From Luteococcus sanguinis (GTDB lineage: Bacteria; Actinomycetota; Actinomycetes; Propionibacteriales; Propionibacteriaceae): a DNA stretch of 64,000 bases. Numbering within the stretch: the first letter of the stretch is position 1; each line of letters starts with the position of its first letter. This document shows, one piece after another, positions 36,403 through 44,095 of the stretch. Location of the stretch: assembly GCF_039527675.1 (NCBI RefSeq), contig NZ_BAAAKI010000016.1:1-64000 (forward strand), written 5' to 3'. A program made the translations under genes and the position numbers. The notes below the pieces were generated by a model. The model made no database searches, was not told the DNA's origin, and saw nothing but the letters and a program-made list of their open reading frames with translations.

Positions 36403-36477
36403 CCGCCAAAATCGCCCGCTCAGGGCGATCCGGTCCCGCCACGGGACCGGATCGCCGTGAGCTGCGCGTTCTGGCGG
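36403..36477. repeat. 75-bp palindromic element, copy C
   Basis: This copy is 75 bp and aligns without gaps to the others. The inner arm GGCGATCCGGTCCCG (36424-36438) pairs perfectly over 15 bases with 36442-36456. Compared with copy D, position 25 is G and position 51 is C, where D has A and T, so a base pair is kept. It lies about 100 bases upstream of the DUF559-type start codon. Confidence 0.88.
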
Positions 36478-36512
36478 AATGTCACCGACCCCAGCCCCGG
36501 GCCACCCGTGAT

Positions 36513-36537
36513 CCGCCAACGGTGGACCCGTTGGCGG
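36513..36537. repeat. 25-bp hairpin resembling a collapsed 75-bp element
   Basis: CCGCCAACGG and CCGTTGGCGG form a perfect 10-bp stem around a 5-base loop. The outer seven bases (CCGCCAA and TTGGCGG) are the same as the ends of the 75-bp family, and it lies 35 bases after copy C. It may be an internally deleted derivative, or an independent hairpin. Confidence 0.5.
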
Positions 36538-36625
36538 CGCCCCCTCAGGAGGCCTGAGGTCAGGGCCGTGCGCGACGAGGTAGCTCACGGCAGAGGGACG
36601 ACGACTCACCCACTCGTCGTCTGAC

Positions 36626-36655
36626 GACTCCGCGTGGCGACGCTGGGGCCCCTAG
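36626..36655 (+). pseudogene. Remnant of MGH1-like glucosidase gene, left of the IS
   Basis: Thirty bases read DSAWRRWGP followed by TAG. WRRWGPYLSERQWGTVREDY-type sequence opens a conserved actinobacterial glucosidase of the MGH1/GH63-like group. The matching continuation (LSARQWGTVRED) is found directly right of the IS at 37597. The insertion target CTAG replaces the expected Tyr codon with a stop, so the gene may have been dead before insertion or changed later. Confidence 0.5.
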
Positions 36656-37395
36656 AGCGTGTCTGACAATGTCTTGGTCCAGGCGATGACGGCGTTGAGG
36701 ACGACAGCGGCGCGGTAGACCACGGCGTGCTTGTCGTAGCGGGTCGCGAGTCCTCGCCACTGCTTGATTCGGCAGTAGCCGCGTTCGATGACGTTCCTGT
36801 TCTTGTAGTCGGAAGCGTCCAGTCCGACCGGTCGTCCGCCGCGTGACCCGCGTCGTTTGCGGTGTCCCTTCTGATCGTCCGGTTCAGGGATCACGGCCTT
36901 GATCCCGCGGGAACGCAGGTGCCCTCGGATCGCGCGAGACGAATAGGCCTTGTCGGCACGGACCGCGTCGGGCCGAGTTCTGGGCCGGCCCGTCTCGCGC
37001 CCGACTCGTAGCTGCGCCATCAGCGGCAGGAACATCGGCGAGTCACCCGCCTGGCCTGGGGTGATCAACGTGACCAGCGGGAGCCCGTTGCCATCGACGA
37101 GCTGATGGATCTTCGTCGACAAGCCGCCTCGGGAGCGGCCGATGCCGTGATCAGGCGGCTCGAGCGTCAGATCCTTGTAATTCGATCCAGCCCCCTGTGA
37201 GCCGGGTCGTGTTCGTCGCATGCTGATGCGCACGGGCGATAGTGGAGTCCACCGACAGCGACCAATCGACCATCCCCGCAGCGTCCGCGGCAGCGACGAT
37301 CTTTGCGGCCACCCGATCCCACGTCCCATCGAACGCCATCCGGCGATGCCAGGTCCACACCGTCTGCCAGGGACCGAATACCTCTGGCAGATCAC
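36652..37395 (-). CDS. IS5-family transposase, ORF B (C-terminal catalytic part)
   Basis: The meaningful part starts near 37195 (GSNYKDLTLEPPDHGIGRSRGG). It carries the second and third catalytic acids of the DDE transposase: D in RADKAYSSRAIR and E in ERGYCRIKQWRG, with VIERGYCRIK typical of the IS427 group. The open frame extends upstream to 37395 in a frame that is not homologous. Expression needs a +1 (or -2) shift from ORF A near the GGGGGC run at about 37190-37200. The stop TAG lies in the CTAG at the element's left border. Confidence 0.82.
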   Translation of the reverse strand: MICQRYSVPGRRCGPGIAGWRSMGRGIGWPQRSSLPRTLRGWSIGRCRWTPLSPVRISMRRTRPGSQGAGSNYKDLTLEPPDHGIGRSRGGLSTKIHQLVDGNGLPLVTLITPGQAGDSPMFLPLMAQLRVGRETGRPRTRPDAVRADKAYSSRAIRGHLRSRGIKAVIPEPDDQKGHRKRRGSRGGRPVGLDASDYKNRNVIERGYCRIKQWRGLATRYDKHAVVYRAAVVLNAVIAWTKTLSDTL

Positions 37396-37592
37396 GCCAC
37401 GCGATCCCTGTCCGGTAACGGTAGACGATGCCCTCGACCATCGTGCGGGCGTGGGAGAACCTCCGCCCCGGCCGGCCCGTGGGACGCGGCAGCATCTCCT
37501 CGATCAACGACCACTGAGCATCCGAAAGCACCTGAAACCGCGACACCCATCGAGACTCCCAGCCGCAGCCCCCAACCTCTGTCAGACACGCC
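36656..37592 (-). mobile_element. IS5-family (IS427-group) insertion sequence
   Basis: A complete 937-bp element. The left end AGCGTGTCTGACA and the right end (reverse strand) GGCGTGTCTGACA are matching terminal inverted repeats. CTAG occurs on both sides (36652-36655 and 37593-37596), consistent with duplication of a TA or CTAG target. It encodes a two-ORF transposase in the minus direction. It is inserted in a remnant glucosidase gene: WRRWGP on the left joins LSARQWGTVRED on the right. Confidence 0.87.
37151..37546 (-). CDS. IS5-family transposase, ORF A (N-terminal part)
   Basis: A 131-residue ORF starting at GTG 37546 (VSRFQVLSDAQWSLIEEMLP). It contains the DUF4096-like N-terminal domain and the first catalytic Asp of the DDE domain in DWSLSVDSTIARAHQHA. 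It ends GGWIELQGSDARAA where ORF B takes over in another frame. The frame is also open far upstream through the neighbouring ABC permease gene, but that part is spurious. Programmed frameshifting is known for this IS group; the site here is inferred. Confidence 0.83.
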   Translation of the reverse strand: MSRFQVLSDAQWSLIEEMLPRPTGRPGRRFSHARTMVEGIVYRYRTGIAWRDLPEVFGPWQTVWTWHRRMAFDGTWDRVAAKIVAAADAAGMVDWSLSVDSTIARAHQHATNTTRLTGGWIELQGSDARAA

Positions 37593-37596
37593 CTAG

Positions 37597-37738
37597 CTGA
37601 GCGCGCGCCAGTGGGGCACCGTTCGTGAGGACCACACCGACAACGGCGACGCCTGGAACGCCTTCCCCTTCCACCACGCCCACCTACCGCTGGCGAGTTC
37701 CGCGCCGACCGCAACCTCGAGCCGATGGCGGTGGCCCG
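37597..37738 (+). pseudogene. Gene remnants: glucosidase 5' fragment fused to ABC ATPase 3' end
   Basis: Right of the IS the frame reads LSARQWGTVREDHTDNGDAW and continues NAFPFHHA, matching the start of MGH1-like glucosidases (WGTVREDYS...GDAWxYFPHDHA). After about 37685 the homology stops. In another frame PTAGEFRADRNLEPMAVAR ends at a TGA that overlaps the permease start as ATGA, the usual end of an ABC ATPase gene before its permease. A deletion seems to have joined the two fragments. The ATPase assignment rests on the ending and context only. Confidence 0.45.
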
Positions 37739-38479
37739 ATGATCAACGCACTCAATGCCGAACGCATCAAGTTCCTCACCACCCGCGGCTGGATCTTCGG
37801 CACTTTCGCCTTCGTCGCGCTGGCCTTCCTGCTCCCGGTCGCCAATGCAATGACCGGCAACGACCCGGTGCGGGCGGACGGGTCCTATGGCGGCGTGCTC
37901 GGCTTCGCGATGATCGCCGCGATGGTGGTCGGGGCGACGCTGGTCACCCAGGAGTACCGCTACCGGATGGTGCTGGTCTCGCACCAGGCAGCCCCGAAGC
38001 GCTGGCAGCCGCTGGCGTCCAAAGCCGTCCTGGCTGCCATCTACGGCGCGGTCATGTCCGCGCTGATGACGGTTGTCGTTGCGCTGGTGGTCAACCTGAT
38101 GGTCGCCTCGAACCGCCGCGCGGACTTCGACCCGGCCGCGCAGGCCGGCACCATCGCGACCACGGCCCTGACGGTCGCGCTGATGTGCGTCTTCGCTGTG
38201 GGGCTGGGCGCGCTCGTCCGCAGCACCTCCGCAGCGGTCGCGCTGGTGGTGCTGTGGCAGACGCCGATCGAACTGGTGCTGGGGATGCTGCCCGGCATCG
38301 GCAAGCAGCTGCAGCCCTACCTGCTGTTCAACAACACCATGGTCGTGGCCGTTGGCCAGACCCCGGGCGGCGTGCAGCTGCACTGGGGCCAGGCCGGAGC
38401 CCTGCTCTACCTGGCGGCCCTCGCAGCGGTGGCGATGGTTCTGGGGCTGTGGCGCACACATCGTCCCGTCGCCGACTGA
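37739..38479 (+). CDS. ABC-2 type transporter permease
   Basis: A 246-residue membrane protein with six hydrophobic segments (GWIFGTFAFVALAFLLPVANA, GFAMIAAMVVGATLVTQEYR, and others) and the N-terminal NAERIKFLTTRGW typical of ABC-2 permeases that act with a drug- or lipid-type ATPase. The ATG at 37739 is preferred; upstream open frame is remnant DNA. The gene for its ATPase is not present, and only a short 3' remnant may precede it. Function is therefore doubtful unless another ATPase serves it. Confidence 0.78.
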   Translation: MINALNAERIKFLTTRGWIFGTFAFVALAFLLPVANAMTGNDPVRADGSYGGVLGFAMIAAMVVGATLVTQEYRYRMVLVSHQAAPKRWQPLASKAVLAAIYGAVMSALMTVVVALVVNLMVASNRRADFDPAAQAGTIATTALTVALMCVFAVGLGALVRSTSAAVALVVLWQTPIELVLGMLPGIGKQLQPYLLFNNTMVVAVGQTPGGVQLHWGQAGALLYLAALAAVAMVLGLWRTHRPVAD

Positions 38480-38505
38480 TCCCGTCCCGCCGCGTCACCG
38501 AGGAG

Positions 38506-39162
38506 TCAGGAGAGCCGGGTCGCCCGCACCACGTGGTCGCGGGTGTGACCGGCTCCCCGGCCCTCGGTGACGCTGCGTTGGCGCTCCTCGTCCGTCTCGA
38601 TGCGCCAGCCCTCGTCGGCGGCGAGCACCGAGACGACCTGCTGCGTTGAGAGGAACTCGTCCGGGTCGAAGCCATGGGACCGCTGCTGCTCCGGGTCGAG
38701 GACGTGGTGGACGAAGACCAGCGCACCGCCAGGTGCGACCAGCCCCGACAGCTTGGGCCAGGCCATACCGCCGGCGAGCGGGATGACCGGGTACATGCAG
38801 CTGACGAGGTCGAAAGGACCCTCCACGGCCGCATCCGAGAAGGAACCGACCACACCCGTGACCGGTAGGTCGCCAGCTGCTGCGAGTGTCCGTTCGACGG
38901 CATTGGACGAGATGTCGAGCGCGGTCACCTGCCAGCCCCGCCGGGCCAGCCAGACCGCGTCCGCGCCCTCGCCGCATCCCACGTCCAGCGCCCGTCCTGG
39001 TGCGAGCCCTGAGACCTCGTCCACCAGGGCCTGGTTGGGATTCCCGCTCCACACCTGCTCGCCGGAATAGCGCTCGTCCCAGTGCTCCACCGAGTGCGGG
39101 TCGAAGGCGATCCTGGGTGCGTCGTGCTGGTGCCAGTGGTCGTGGCAGGCGTGCTCGCTCAT
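38506..39162 (-). CDS. Class I SAM-dependent methyltransferase
   Basis: A 218-residue protein with motif I ALDVGCGEGADAVWLA (SAM-binding loop), motif II VTALDIS and motif IV FDLVSCMYPVIP. The N terminus MSEHACHDHWHQHD is His-rich, and ERYSGEQVWSGNPNQ precedes motif I as in TehB/thiopurine-like methyltransferases. The ATG at 39162 is chosen, since upstream residues in the open frame overlap the promoter of the divergent metalloprotease gene. The substrate is unknown. Confidence 0.83.
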   Translation of the reverse strand: MSEHACHDHWHQHDAPRIAFDPHSVEHWDERYSGEQVWSGNPNQALVDEVSGLAPGRALDVGCGEGADAVWLARRGWQVTALDISSNAVERTLAAAGDLPVTGVVGSFSDAAVEGPFDLVSCMYPVIPLAGGMAWPKLSGLVAPGGALVFVHHVLDPEQQRSHGFDPDEFLSTQQVVSVLAADEGWRIETDEERQRSVTEGRGAGHTRDHVVRATRLS

Positions 39163-39299
39163 GGTGGGCAGGGTACCCAGCAGGTGCAACGGTTGAACGC
39201 CCATTACCTTGGTTTGCTGTGTCCACACGGAAACCGTGTTTTGTCGAAGGGCCCGCGGATGGGAAAATGGTGGCTCACGTCTTTCAGGGAAGGGTGGCC

Positions 39300-40364
39300 A
39301 TGGCCGGCTCGAAGCGCGCACTGGACGCGGAACAGCCGCGACCCCGTCGTGCTCTGGACGCGGAGTACCCCGCCGCTCCTCCCGCTACCGGGGAAGATCA
39401 CAAGGAGGCCGAGCCGACCCCCACCCCGGTCCCGGAAGCCGCACAGCAGAAGGGTTCGCGGCCGGGACGTCTGGCGGTGGCCACCGGGGTGCTGGCCGTT
39501 GCGCTCGTAGGCGCTGCCAACCGGGCTCCGGCCATTGCAGCGCTGGGGCTGCTGTCCACCGCGCCGGTGGCGATCACGACGCCCATCCCCACCTCGATCG
39601 CCAGCCTGGCTCCTGCGCAGCGGGTCGTTGAAACCCAGGTCAAGCAGACCAACAAGCCGGTCAGCCGCAGCAGTGCTCGTCCAGCGGTCACCGTCAGCCC
39701 CGCCGACCCCGCCATGCCGCGAGCCGTCGCCGGGATCCCGCAGCCCTGCGCTGCCCAGCACCCCTACCCGGCCGGCGCCACCCCCGCCGAGGTCAAGGCC
39801 CAGCTCCAGCGCTGGTCTGGCATCAGGCTCACCGGCCCAGGCTGGGCAGAACCGCAGAACCACACGCTCGTCCGCATCACCTGGGAGACCCTGGACGGCC
39901 TCGGATGCACCGACTACGTCGATGACGTGAACAAGGCGTACCCCGGGTTCGCGCTCTACGCCGGGCCCACCCGCAGCTGGGCCTGGGGTGACTGGGGCCT
40001 CACCCATCCAGGGGCGGTGACGCTCGACTTCGCGAAGTGGCGCACGGTGCAGTCCGACGACCCGGGACGACTCGTCCGCATCCTCGTCCACGAGATCGGG
40101 CACGCCTGGTCGCTGGTGCCTGCCAACCGGACGGTCTACTCACAGTTCGCGTCCCGCTACGCCAAGCTGGGCAACTTCGGCCCCTATGCGTACAGCAGCA
40201 ACGAGACCTTCAGCGAGATCATCGGGTACTACGTCGCCCGCTGCGCCAACGACAATCCCTACGACGCCACGAAGTACGCGCCCTACTACTCCTACGTCCG
40301 TGAGCACGTCTTCGCCGGACGAGAATTCGGCCCGGCGGCTGGCGAGGCGGTTTCCTGCGGTTGA
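39300..40364 (+). CDS. Membrane-anchored or secreted zinc metalloprotease-like protein (HEIGH)
   Basis: A 354-residue protein. A charged N-terminal tail (about 55 residues, Pro/Glu-rich) leads to one transmembrane segment (RLAVATGVLAVALVGAA), then a linker and an extracellular domain. The domain contains VHEIGHAWS, an HExxH zinc site, and a downstream SNETFSEIIGYYVARC stretch that could supply the third ligand. Two or more cysteines suggest a disulphide. GGGAAGGG precedes the ATG at 39300. Similar actinobacterial proteins are putative cell-envelope peptidases; the substrate is unknown. Confidence 0.75.
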   Translation: MAGSKRALDAEQPRPRRALDAEYPAAPPATGEDHKEAEPTPTPVPEAAQQKGSRPGRLAVATGVLAVALVGAANRAPAIAALGLLSTAPVAITTPIPTSIASLAPAQRVVETQVKQTNKPVSRSSARPAVTVSPADPAMPRAVAGIPQPCAAQHPYPAGATPAEVKAQLQRWSGIRLTGPGWAEPQNHTLVRITWETLDGLGCTDYVDDVNKAYPGFALYAGPTRSWAWGDWGLTHPGAVTLDFAKWRTVQSDDPGRLVRILVHEIGHAWSLVPANRTVYSQFASRYAKLGNFGPYAYSSNETFSEIIGYYVARCANDNPYDATKYAPYYSYVREHVFAGREFGPAAGEAVSCG

Positions 40365-40410
40365 ACCGCGCGCGAGAATGGCCGGGCCATCCCTTTCCTA
40401 GGAGGATCCC

Positions 40411-41460
40411 ATGCCTGAAGTCCTGGCCTACGCCACCGACGACAAGTCCTGCCAGTTCCACAAGACCACCATCACCCGCCGCGAGCCCGGACCCACGGAG
40501 GTCTTCTTCGAGGTCAAGTACGCGGGCATCTGCCACTCCGACATCCACACCGCCCGTGAGGAGTGGGGCCCTGCGCACTTCCCACTGGTACCCGGCCACG
40601 AGCTGGCCGGCATCGTCACGATGGTCGGCAGCGAGGTGACCAAGCACAAGGTTGGCGACAAGGTGGGCGTCGGTTGCTTCGTCGACTCATGCGGCGAGTG
40701 CGAAATGTGCCAGGCCGGCCGCGAGAACTTCTGTACCAGCCGCGAGAAGCCCACCGTGTGGACCTACGGCTCGATGGGCCGCGACGGCAAGTACACCGAC
40801 GGCGGCTACTCCCAGGGCATCACCGTCGAGCAGGACTACGTCTGCCGCATCCCCGACGAGATCCCCTTCGAGAAGGCCGCGCCGTTGCTGTGCGCCGGCA
40901 TCACCACCTACTCCCCGCTGAAGCGCTGGGGCGCCGGCCCCGGCAAGAAGGTTGCCGTCGTCGGCATGGGTGGTCTGGGCCACATGGGCGTGCAGATCGC
41001 CGCGGCCATGGGTGCCGAGGTCAGCGTGATCTCGCAAACGATGAGCAAGGAGGCGGACGGCAAGAAGTTCGGCGCCACCAACTACTACGCGATGAGCGAG
41101 GATGGCATCCTCAAGAAGCTGCGCGGCAGCTTCGATCTCATCCTGTCGACCATCTCGGCGGAGAGTGACCTGGACGCCCTGCTGGGCACCCTGAGGGTGG
41201 ACGGGGTGCTTGTCGACGTCGGCCTGCCCGAGCACCCGTCCACCTTCCGCTTCGGCAGCCTGATCGGCGGCAACAAGGCCATGGCCGGCTCGAACATCGG
41301 CGGCATCGCCGAGACCCAGGAGATGCTCGACTTCTGTGCCGAGCACGGCATCGCGCCGCAGGTGGAGATCATCTCGGGCGAGGAGATCACCGAGGCCTAC
41401 GACAAGGTCGTTGGCTCCAAGGTGCGCTACCGCTACGTGATCGACACGTCCACCTTCTGA
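40411..41460 (+). CDS. Zinc-dependent alcohol dehydrogenase (YahK/cinnamyl-alcohol type)
   Basis: A 349-residue medium-chain dehydrogenase. Catalytic zinc ligands lie in AGICHSDIH and PGHELAG; the structural zinc site is CGECEMCQAGRENFC. The Rossmann loop VVGMGGLGHMGVQIAAAMG follows, with no acidic residue at the end of the second strand, which suggests NADP use. The ATG follows AGGAGG. It reduces or oxidises aldehydes and alcohols broadly. A good terminator with a UUCG loop lies 18 bases after the stop. Confidence 0.9.
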   Translation: MPEVLAYATDDKSCQFHKTTITRREPGPTEVFFEVKYAGICHSDIHTAREEWGPAHFPLVPGHELAGIVTMVGSEVTKHKVGDKVGVGCFVDSCGECEMCQAGRENFCTSREKPTVWTYGSMGRDGKYTDGGYSQGITVEQDYVCRIPDEIPFEKAAPLLCAGITTYSPLKRWGAGPGKKVAVVGMGGLGHMGVQIAAAMGAEVSVISQTMSKEADGKKFGATNYYAMSEDGILKKLRGSFDLILSTISAESDLDALLGTLRVDGVLVDVGLPEHPSTFRFGSLIGGNKAMAGSNIGGIAETQEMLDFCAEHGIAPQVEIISGEEITEAYDKVVGSKVRYRYVIDTSTF

Positions 41461-41477
41461 TCCCCGAACCGCACGGC

Positions 41478-41511
41478 AAGCGCTCGGCTGGGTTCGCCCA
41501 GTCGAGCGTTT
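41478..41511 (+). terminator. Rho-independent terminator with UUCG loop
   Basis: AAGCGCTCGGCTGGG, the loop TTCG and CCCAGTCGAGCGTTT form a 15-base stem (with two G-U pairs), followed by TTG. It lies 18 bases after the alcohol dehydrogenase stop and ahead of the convergent MarR gene. Confidence 0.8.
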
Positions 41512-41631
41512 TGCGTGGTCGGCGGTTGAGGTGCTGGCCAACGAGGTCGGGGTCGTCAGGCTGTGCAGCCCCATCTCGTCGACGACCACGACATGCGATG
41601 GCCGGGGTTCTTGTGGGGTTGTGCGTTGCGC

Positions 41632-42147
41632 TCAGCCGGCCTTGCGGCGCCCAGCTGGTTGGGTGCGACCGGCCGAGGAGTGTGCCAGTTCCTCGCGGTA
41701 GAGCTCGCAGGCGCGCTCGAGGCGCGAGATCACCCTCGACACGGTGGTCAGCTCGTCTGCTTCGAACTCCGCCAGGGCCACCTGGGACAGGCTGTCCAAC
41801 GGACTGACATAGCCCTGCGTCACCTCGCGACCATGGGCGGAACGCACCAACAGCACCTTGCGACGGTCGTTCGGGTCGCTCTGGCGCTCGACATGCCCCG
41901 ACGCGACCAGACGCTCCACCAGATAGGTGACCGCACCCGAAGAGAGGCTCAGCTGCTGGGCCAGTTCGCCGGCAGTGAGCTGCAGCCCGGACCGCTCGGC
42001 GGCATCCATCATGCACAGTGCCCGGAAGTCGTTTCCGTGGAGCCCCTTGGCCTCGGCGTAGAGATGGGCGGCGCGATCAAGGTGACGAGCAAGTTCGCGC
42101 ACCTGGGCTACCAGCTGGGTGTCGAGTTCAAGGGTCCGGTTGGGCAT
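41632..42147 (-). CDS. MarR family transcriptional regulator
   Basis: A 171-residue winged-helix protein: LTAGELAQQLSLSSGAVTYLVERLVASGHVERQSDPNDRRKVLLVRS covers the recognition helix and wing with the D-x-R-D/R-R motif. Helices before and after would form the dimer interface. MarR proteins typically respond to small aromatic or oxidative signals. The target is unknown; it converges on the dehydrogenase gene and is followed upstream by the mutarotase. Confidence 0.88.
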   Translation of the reverse strand: MPNRTLELDTQLVAQVRELARHLDRAAHLYAEAKGLHGNDFRALCMMDAAERSGLQLTAGELAQQLSLSSGAVTYLVERLVASGHVERQSDPNDRRKVLLVRSAHGREVTQGYVSPLDSLSQVALAEFEADELTTVSRVISRLERACELYREELAHSSAGRTQPAGRRKAG

Positions 42148-42257
42148 TGGAGCACTCTAGTGGCCGATGATGGCCGACCGGCCCACCCCAACGCGCGTGG
42201 AGAAGCCCGCACCCAATGACAAGCCCGAACCCAAGAACAAGGGTTTGGTGTGGGCAG

Positions 42258-43112
42258 TCATCCGACCCGGTAGGTCGCGACCATCGCGTGGCGTTGCCCC
42301 GGCTGGAGGGTGACCGCGTGCTCCTTCGCATTTGCGGTCTCGATGCAGCAGAACAGCCGCGCCTGGTCAGCTCCAAGGTCTCGCATCGTCGCGGCCAGTT
42401 CCTCGCCGGGGTTCCACACGACGGTGGTCGCGGAGTTGTGCTTGCCCACGGTGATCGTCCGCTGGTCATCGGTCAGGACGGCTTGTGCGCCAGTGGAGTA
42501 GACGCGGTCCAGTTCGCCGTCGAAGGTGATCTCGCCGACCTGCGTGCCCTGGGTGGGCTCCCCAATGGTGTCGAGGTAGTCGTCCCCGTCCAGGCCCTCG
42601 ATGCGGACCTTCGAGATGTCGTCCACCGCCAGGTAGGTGTGCAGCGCCTCCTCGAACTCGACCGCTTCCGCGCCCGCTGTCACGATCAGTCGGACGACGA
42701 GCTCGGCGCCGAACTCCGCCTCAAGTCGAGCCACCACGTCGGTCGGGAAGCCATGGGTGTCTACGTCGGAGCCGGTGAGTTCGTAGGCGATGGTTGCGAC
42801 GCCGTCGGTGACGGACGCGTCGACCAGTCGCCAGTCGGCGGTGCGCGCGAAGCCGTGCCGGATGGGGGCCTGCCCCTCCTTGCCGGAGTCGAACCAGGGC
42901 CAGCAGACGGGGATCCCGCCGCGGATCGCCTTGCCCGGGGTGAAGACCGCGCAGTCGCTGGTGAACAAGACCTCGGACTGTCCGGACGGGGCCCAGCGCA
43001 GGACGTGCGCCCCCTGGTCGAGCACCAGGCCGGTGCAGGCCTCGGTCTCGATCAGGACTCCGGGCATGGGGTGAGTGGTCCGGCTGATGCCGGTGGGCAG
43101 GTCAACGCTCAT
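42258..43112 (-). CDS. D-hexose-6-phosphate mutarotase (YeaD-like)
   Basis: A 284-residue aldose-1-epimerase-superfamily protein. GGIPVCWPWF and RHGFARTADWRL hold the substrate-binding Arg/His, HTYLAVDDISKVRIEGLDG matches YeaD, and KEHAVTLQPGQRH closes the beta-sandwich. It interconverts alpha- and beta-anomers of hexose 6-phosphates, and would speed entry of sugars from the neighbouring uptake systems. The ATG at 43112 with GGAG upstream is chosen; more than 100 codons of open frame upstream overlap the divergent gene. Confidence 0.88.
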   Translation of the reverse strand: MSVDLPTGISRTTHPMPGVLIETEACTGLVLDQGAHVLRWAPSGQSEVLFTSDCAVFTPGKAIRGGIPVCWPWFDSGKEGQAPIRHGFARTADWRLVDASVTDGVATIAYELTGSDVDTHGFPTDVVARLEAEFGAELVVRLIVTAGAEAVEFEEALHTYLAVDDISKVRIEGLDGDDYLDTIGEPTQGTQVGEITFDGELDRVYSTGAQAVLTDDQRTITVGKHNSATTVVWNPGEELAATMRDLGADQARLFCCIETANAKEHAVTLQPGQRHAMVATYRVG

Positions 43113-43288
43113 GCTCCGATCCTCCCCGATGGCGGGCCCAGCCGGAAGGGCGGTGGCCACAGGCGCATGGCCAGCGTGACCACCTGGGGGGAACACGACG
43201 AAATCATCGGGCCGGACAACCGGGCACTCGGCGTATCGGCGACGCACGGGCGTTTCGGCGAAGTGGGCGTTGCGGCGATGGTGGAACA

Positions 43289-44095
43289 ATGTTTGACGTG
43301 TCAACTCTTGTCTTCGTCCACGCCCACCCCGACGACGAGGCCTCGCAGACCTCCGGGACGATGGCCCGCGCGGTCGCCGAGGGCCACCGTGTCGTCCTCG
43401 TCCTGTGCACTGATGGTTCACAGGGTGAAGTACCGGATGACCTGGCCGCGGGTGAGGACGTCGTCACCCGTCGGCGCGCGGAGGCGGCAGAGTCGGCCCG
43501 GGTGCTCGGCACCCACCGCGTCGTCTGGCTCGGCTATCGCGACTCCGGGATGACAGGGTGGGACGCCAACGAGCACAACGACTCCTTCCACCTCGCCGAC
43601 CTGGAGGAGGCTGCCGGGCGGCTGGCCGACATCCTTGACGAGGAGGACGCAGACGTCGTCAGTGGCTACGACTGGCACGGCAACTACGGCCATCCCGACC
43701 ACGTGAAGGTGCACCCGGTCACCTGGCGCGCGGCGGCACTGGCCAAGCGTCGTCCGCGGGTGTTGGAGAGCACGATGAACCGGGACCTGATGCGGCGCGG
43801 CTACGAGCAGGCGAAGGCGGCCGGTATGGACCTGGGCTTCGACCCGGACGCCAAGGGCGACGACGGCAACCCGATCGGCACCCCCGAGGCGGAACTGCAC
43901 TGGCGCGTCGACATCAGCGGTTACCTGGAGCAGAAGCGCCAGGCCCTGCTCTCGCACGCATCCCAGGCCACCGACATCGGTGGCCTGACCGGCATGCCGG
44001 AGGAGGCGTTCGCCACCGCGATGGGCCTGGAGCACTTCCGCGAGCACGGGCGTCCGAATGGCATGGTGCTGGGCTGGCCCTTCGGCGCCGCCTGA
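43289..44095 (+). CDS. PIG-L family deacetylase (Mca/MshB-like)
   Basis: A 268-residue zinc amidase/deacetylase with HAHPDDEASQTSGTMARA and WHGNYGHPDHVKVHP, which hold the zinc ligands. The length and the MNRDLMRRG segment resemble mycothiol S-conjugate amidase and related actinobacterial deacetylases. It could act on GlcNAc-inositol, mycothiol conjugates or another N-acetylsugar. Note that an MshA-like gene and another PIG-L domain lie at 52-56 kb. The stop codon forms part of a 13-bp tandem repeat. Confidence 0.8.
   Translation: MFDVSTLVFVHAHPDDEASQTSGTMARAVAEGHRVVLVLCTDGSQGEVPDDLAAGEDVVTRRRAEAAESARVLGTHRVVWLGYRDSGMTGWDANEHNDSFHLADLEEAAGRLADILDEEDADVVSGYDWHGNYGHPDHVKVHPVTWRAAALAKRRPRVLESTMNRDLMRRGYEQAKAAGMDLGFDPDAKGDDGNPIGTPEAELHWRVDISGYLEQKRQALLSHASQATDIGGLTGMPEEAFATAMGLEHFREHGRPNGMVLGWPFGAA

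Larger units (their letters stand above)
36306..36651. other. Gene-free region upstream of the DUF559-type gene
   Basis: Copy C of the 75-bp element (36403-36477), a 10-bp-stem hairpin with the same outer bases (36513-36537) and a 7-bp-stem hairpin (36543-36559) occupy most of this stretch. The last 30 bases next to the IS carry a short remnant of a glucosidase gene. No intact gene was seen; a long plus-strand open frame across this area is a shadow. Confidence 0.55.

Noticed and set aside
34636..36624. 662-codon plus-strand open frame
   Set aside because: It is antisense to pdxH and the DUF559-type gene, has shadow composition (Gly/Arg/Val/Asp) and no ribosome site.
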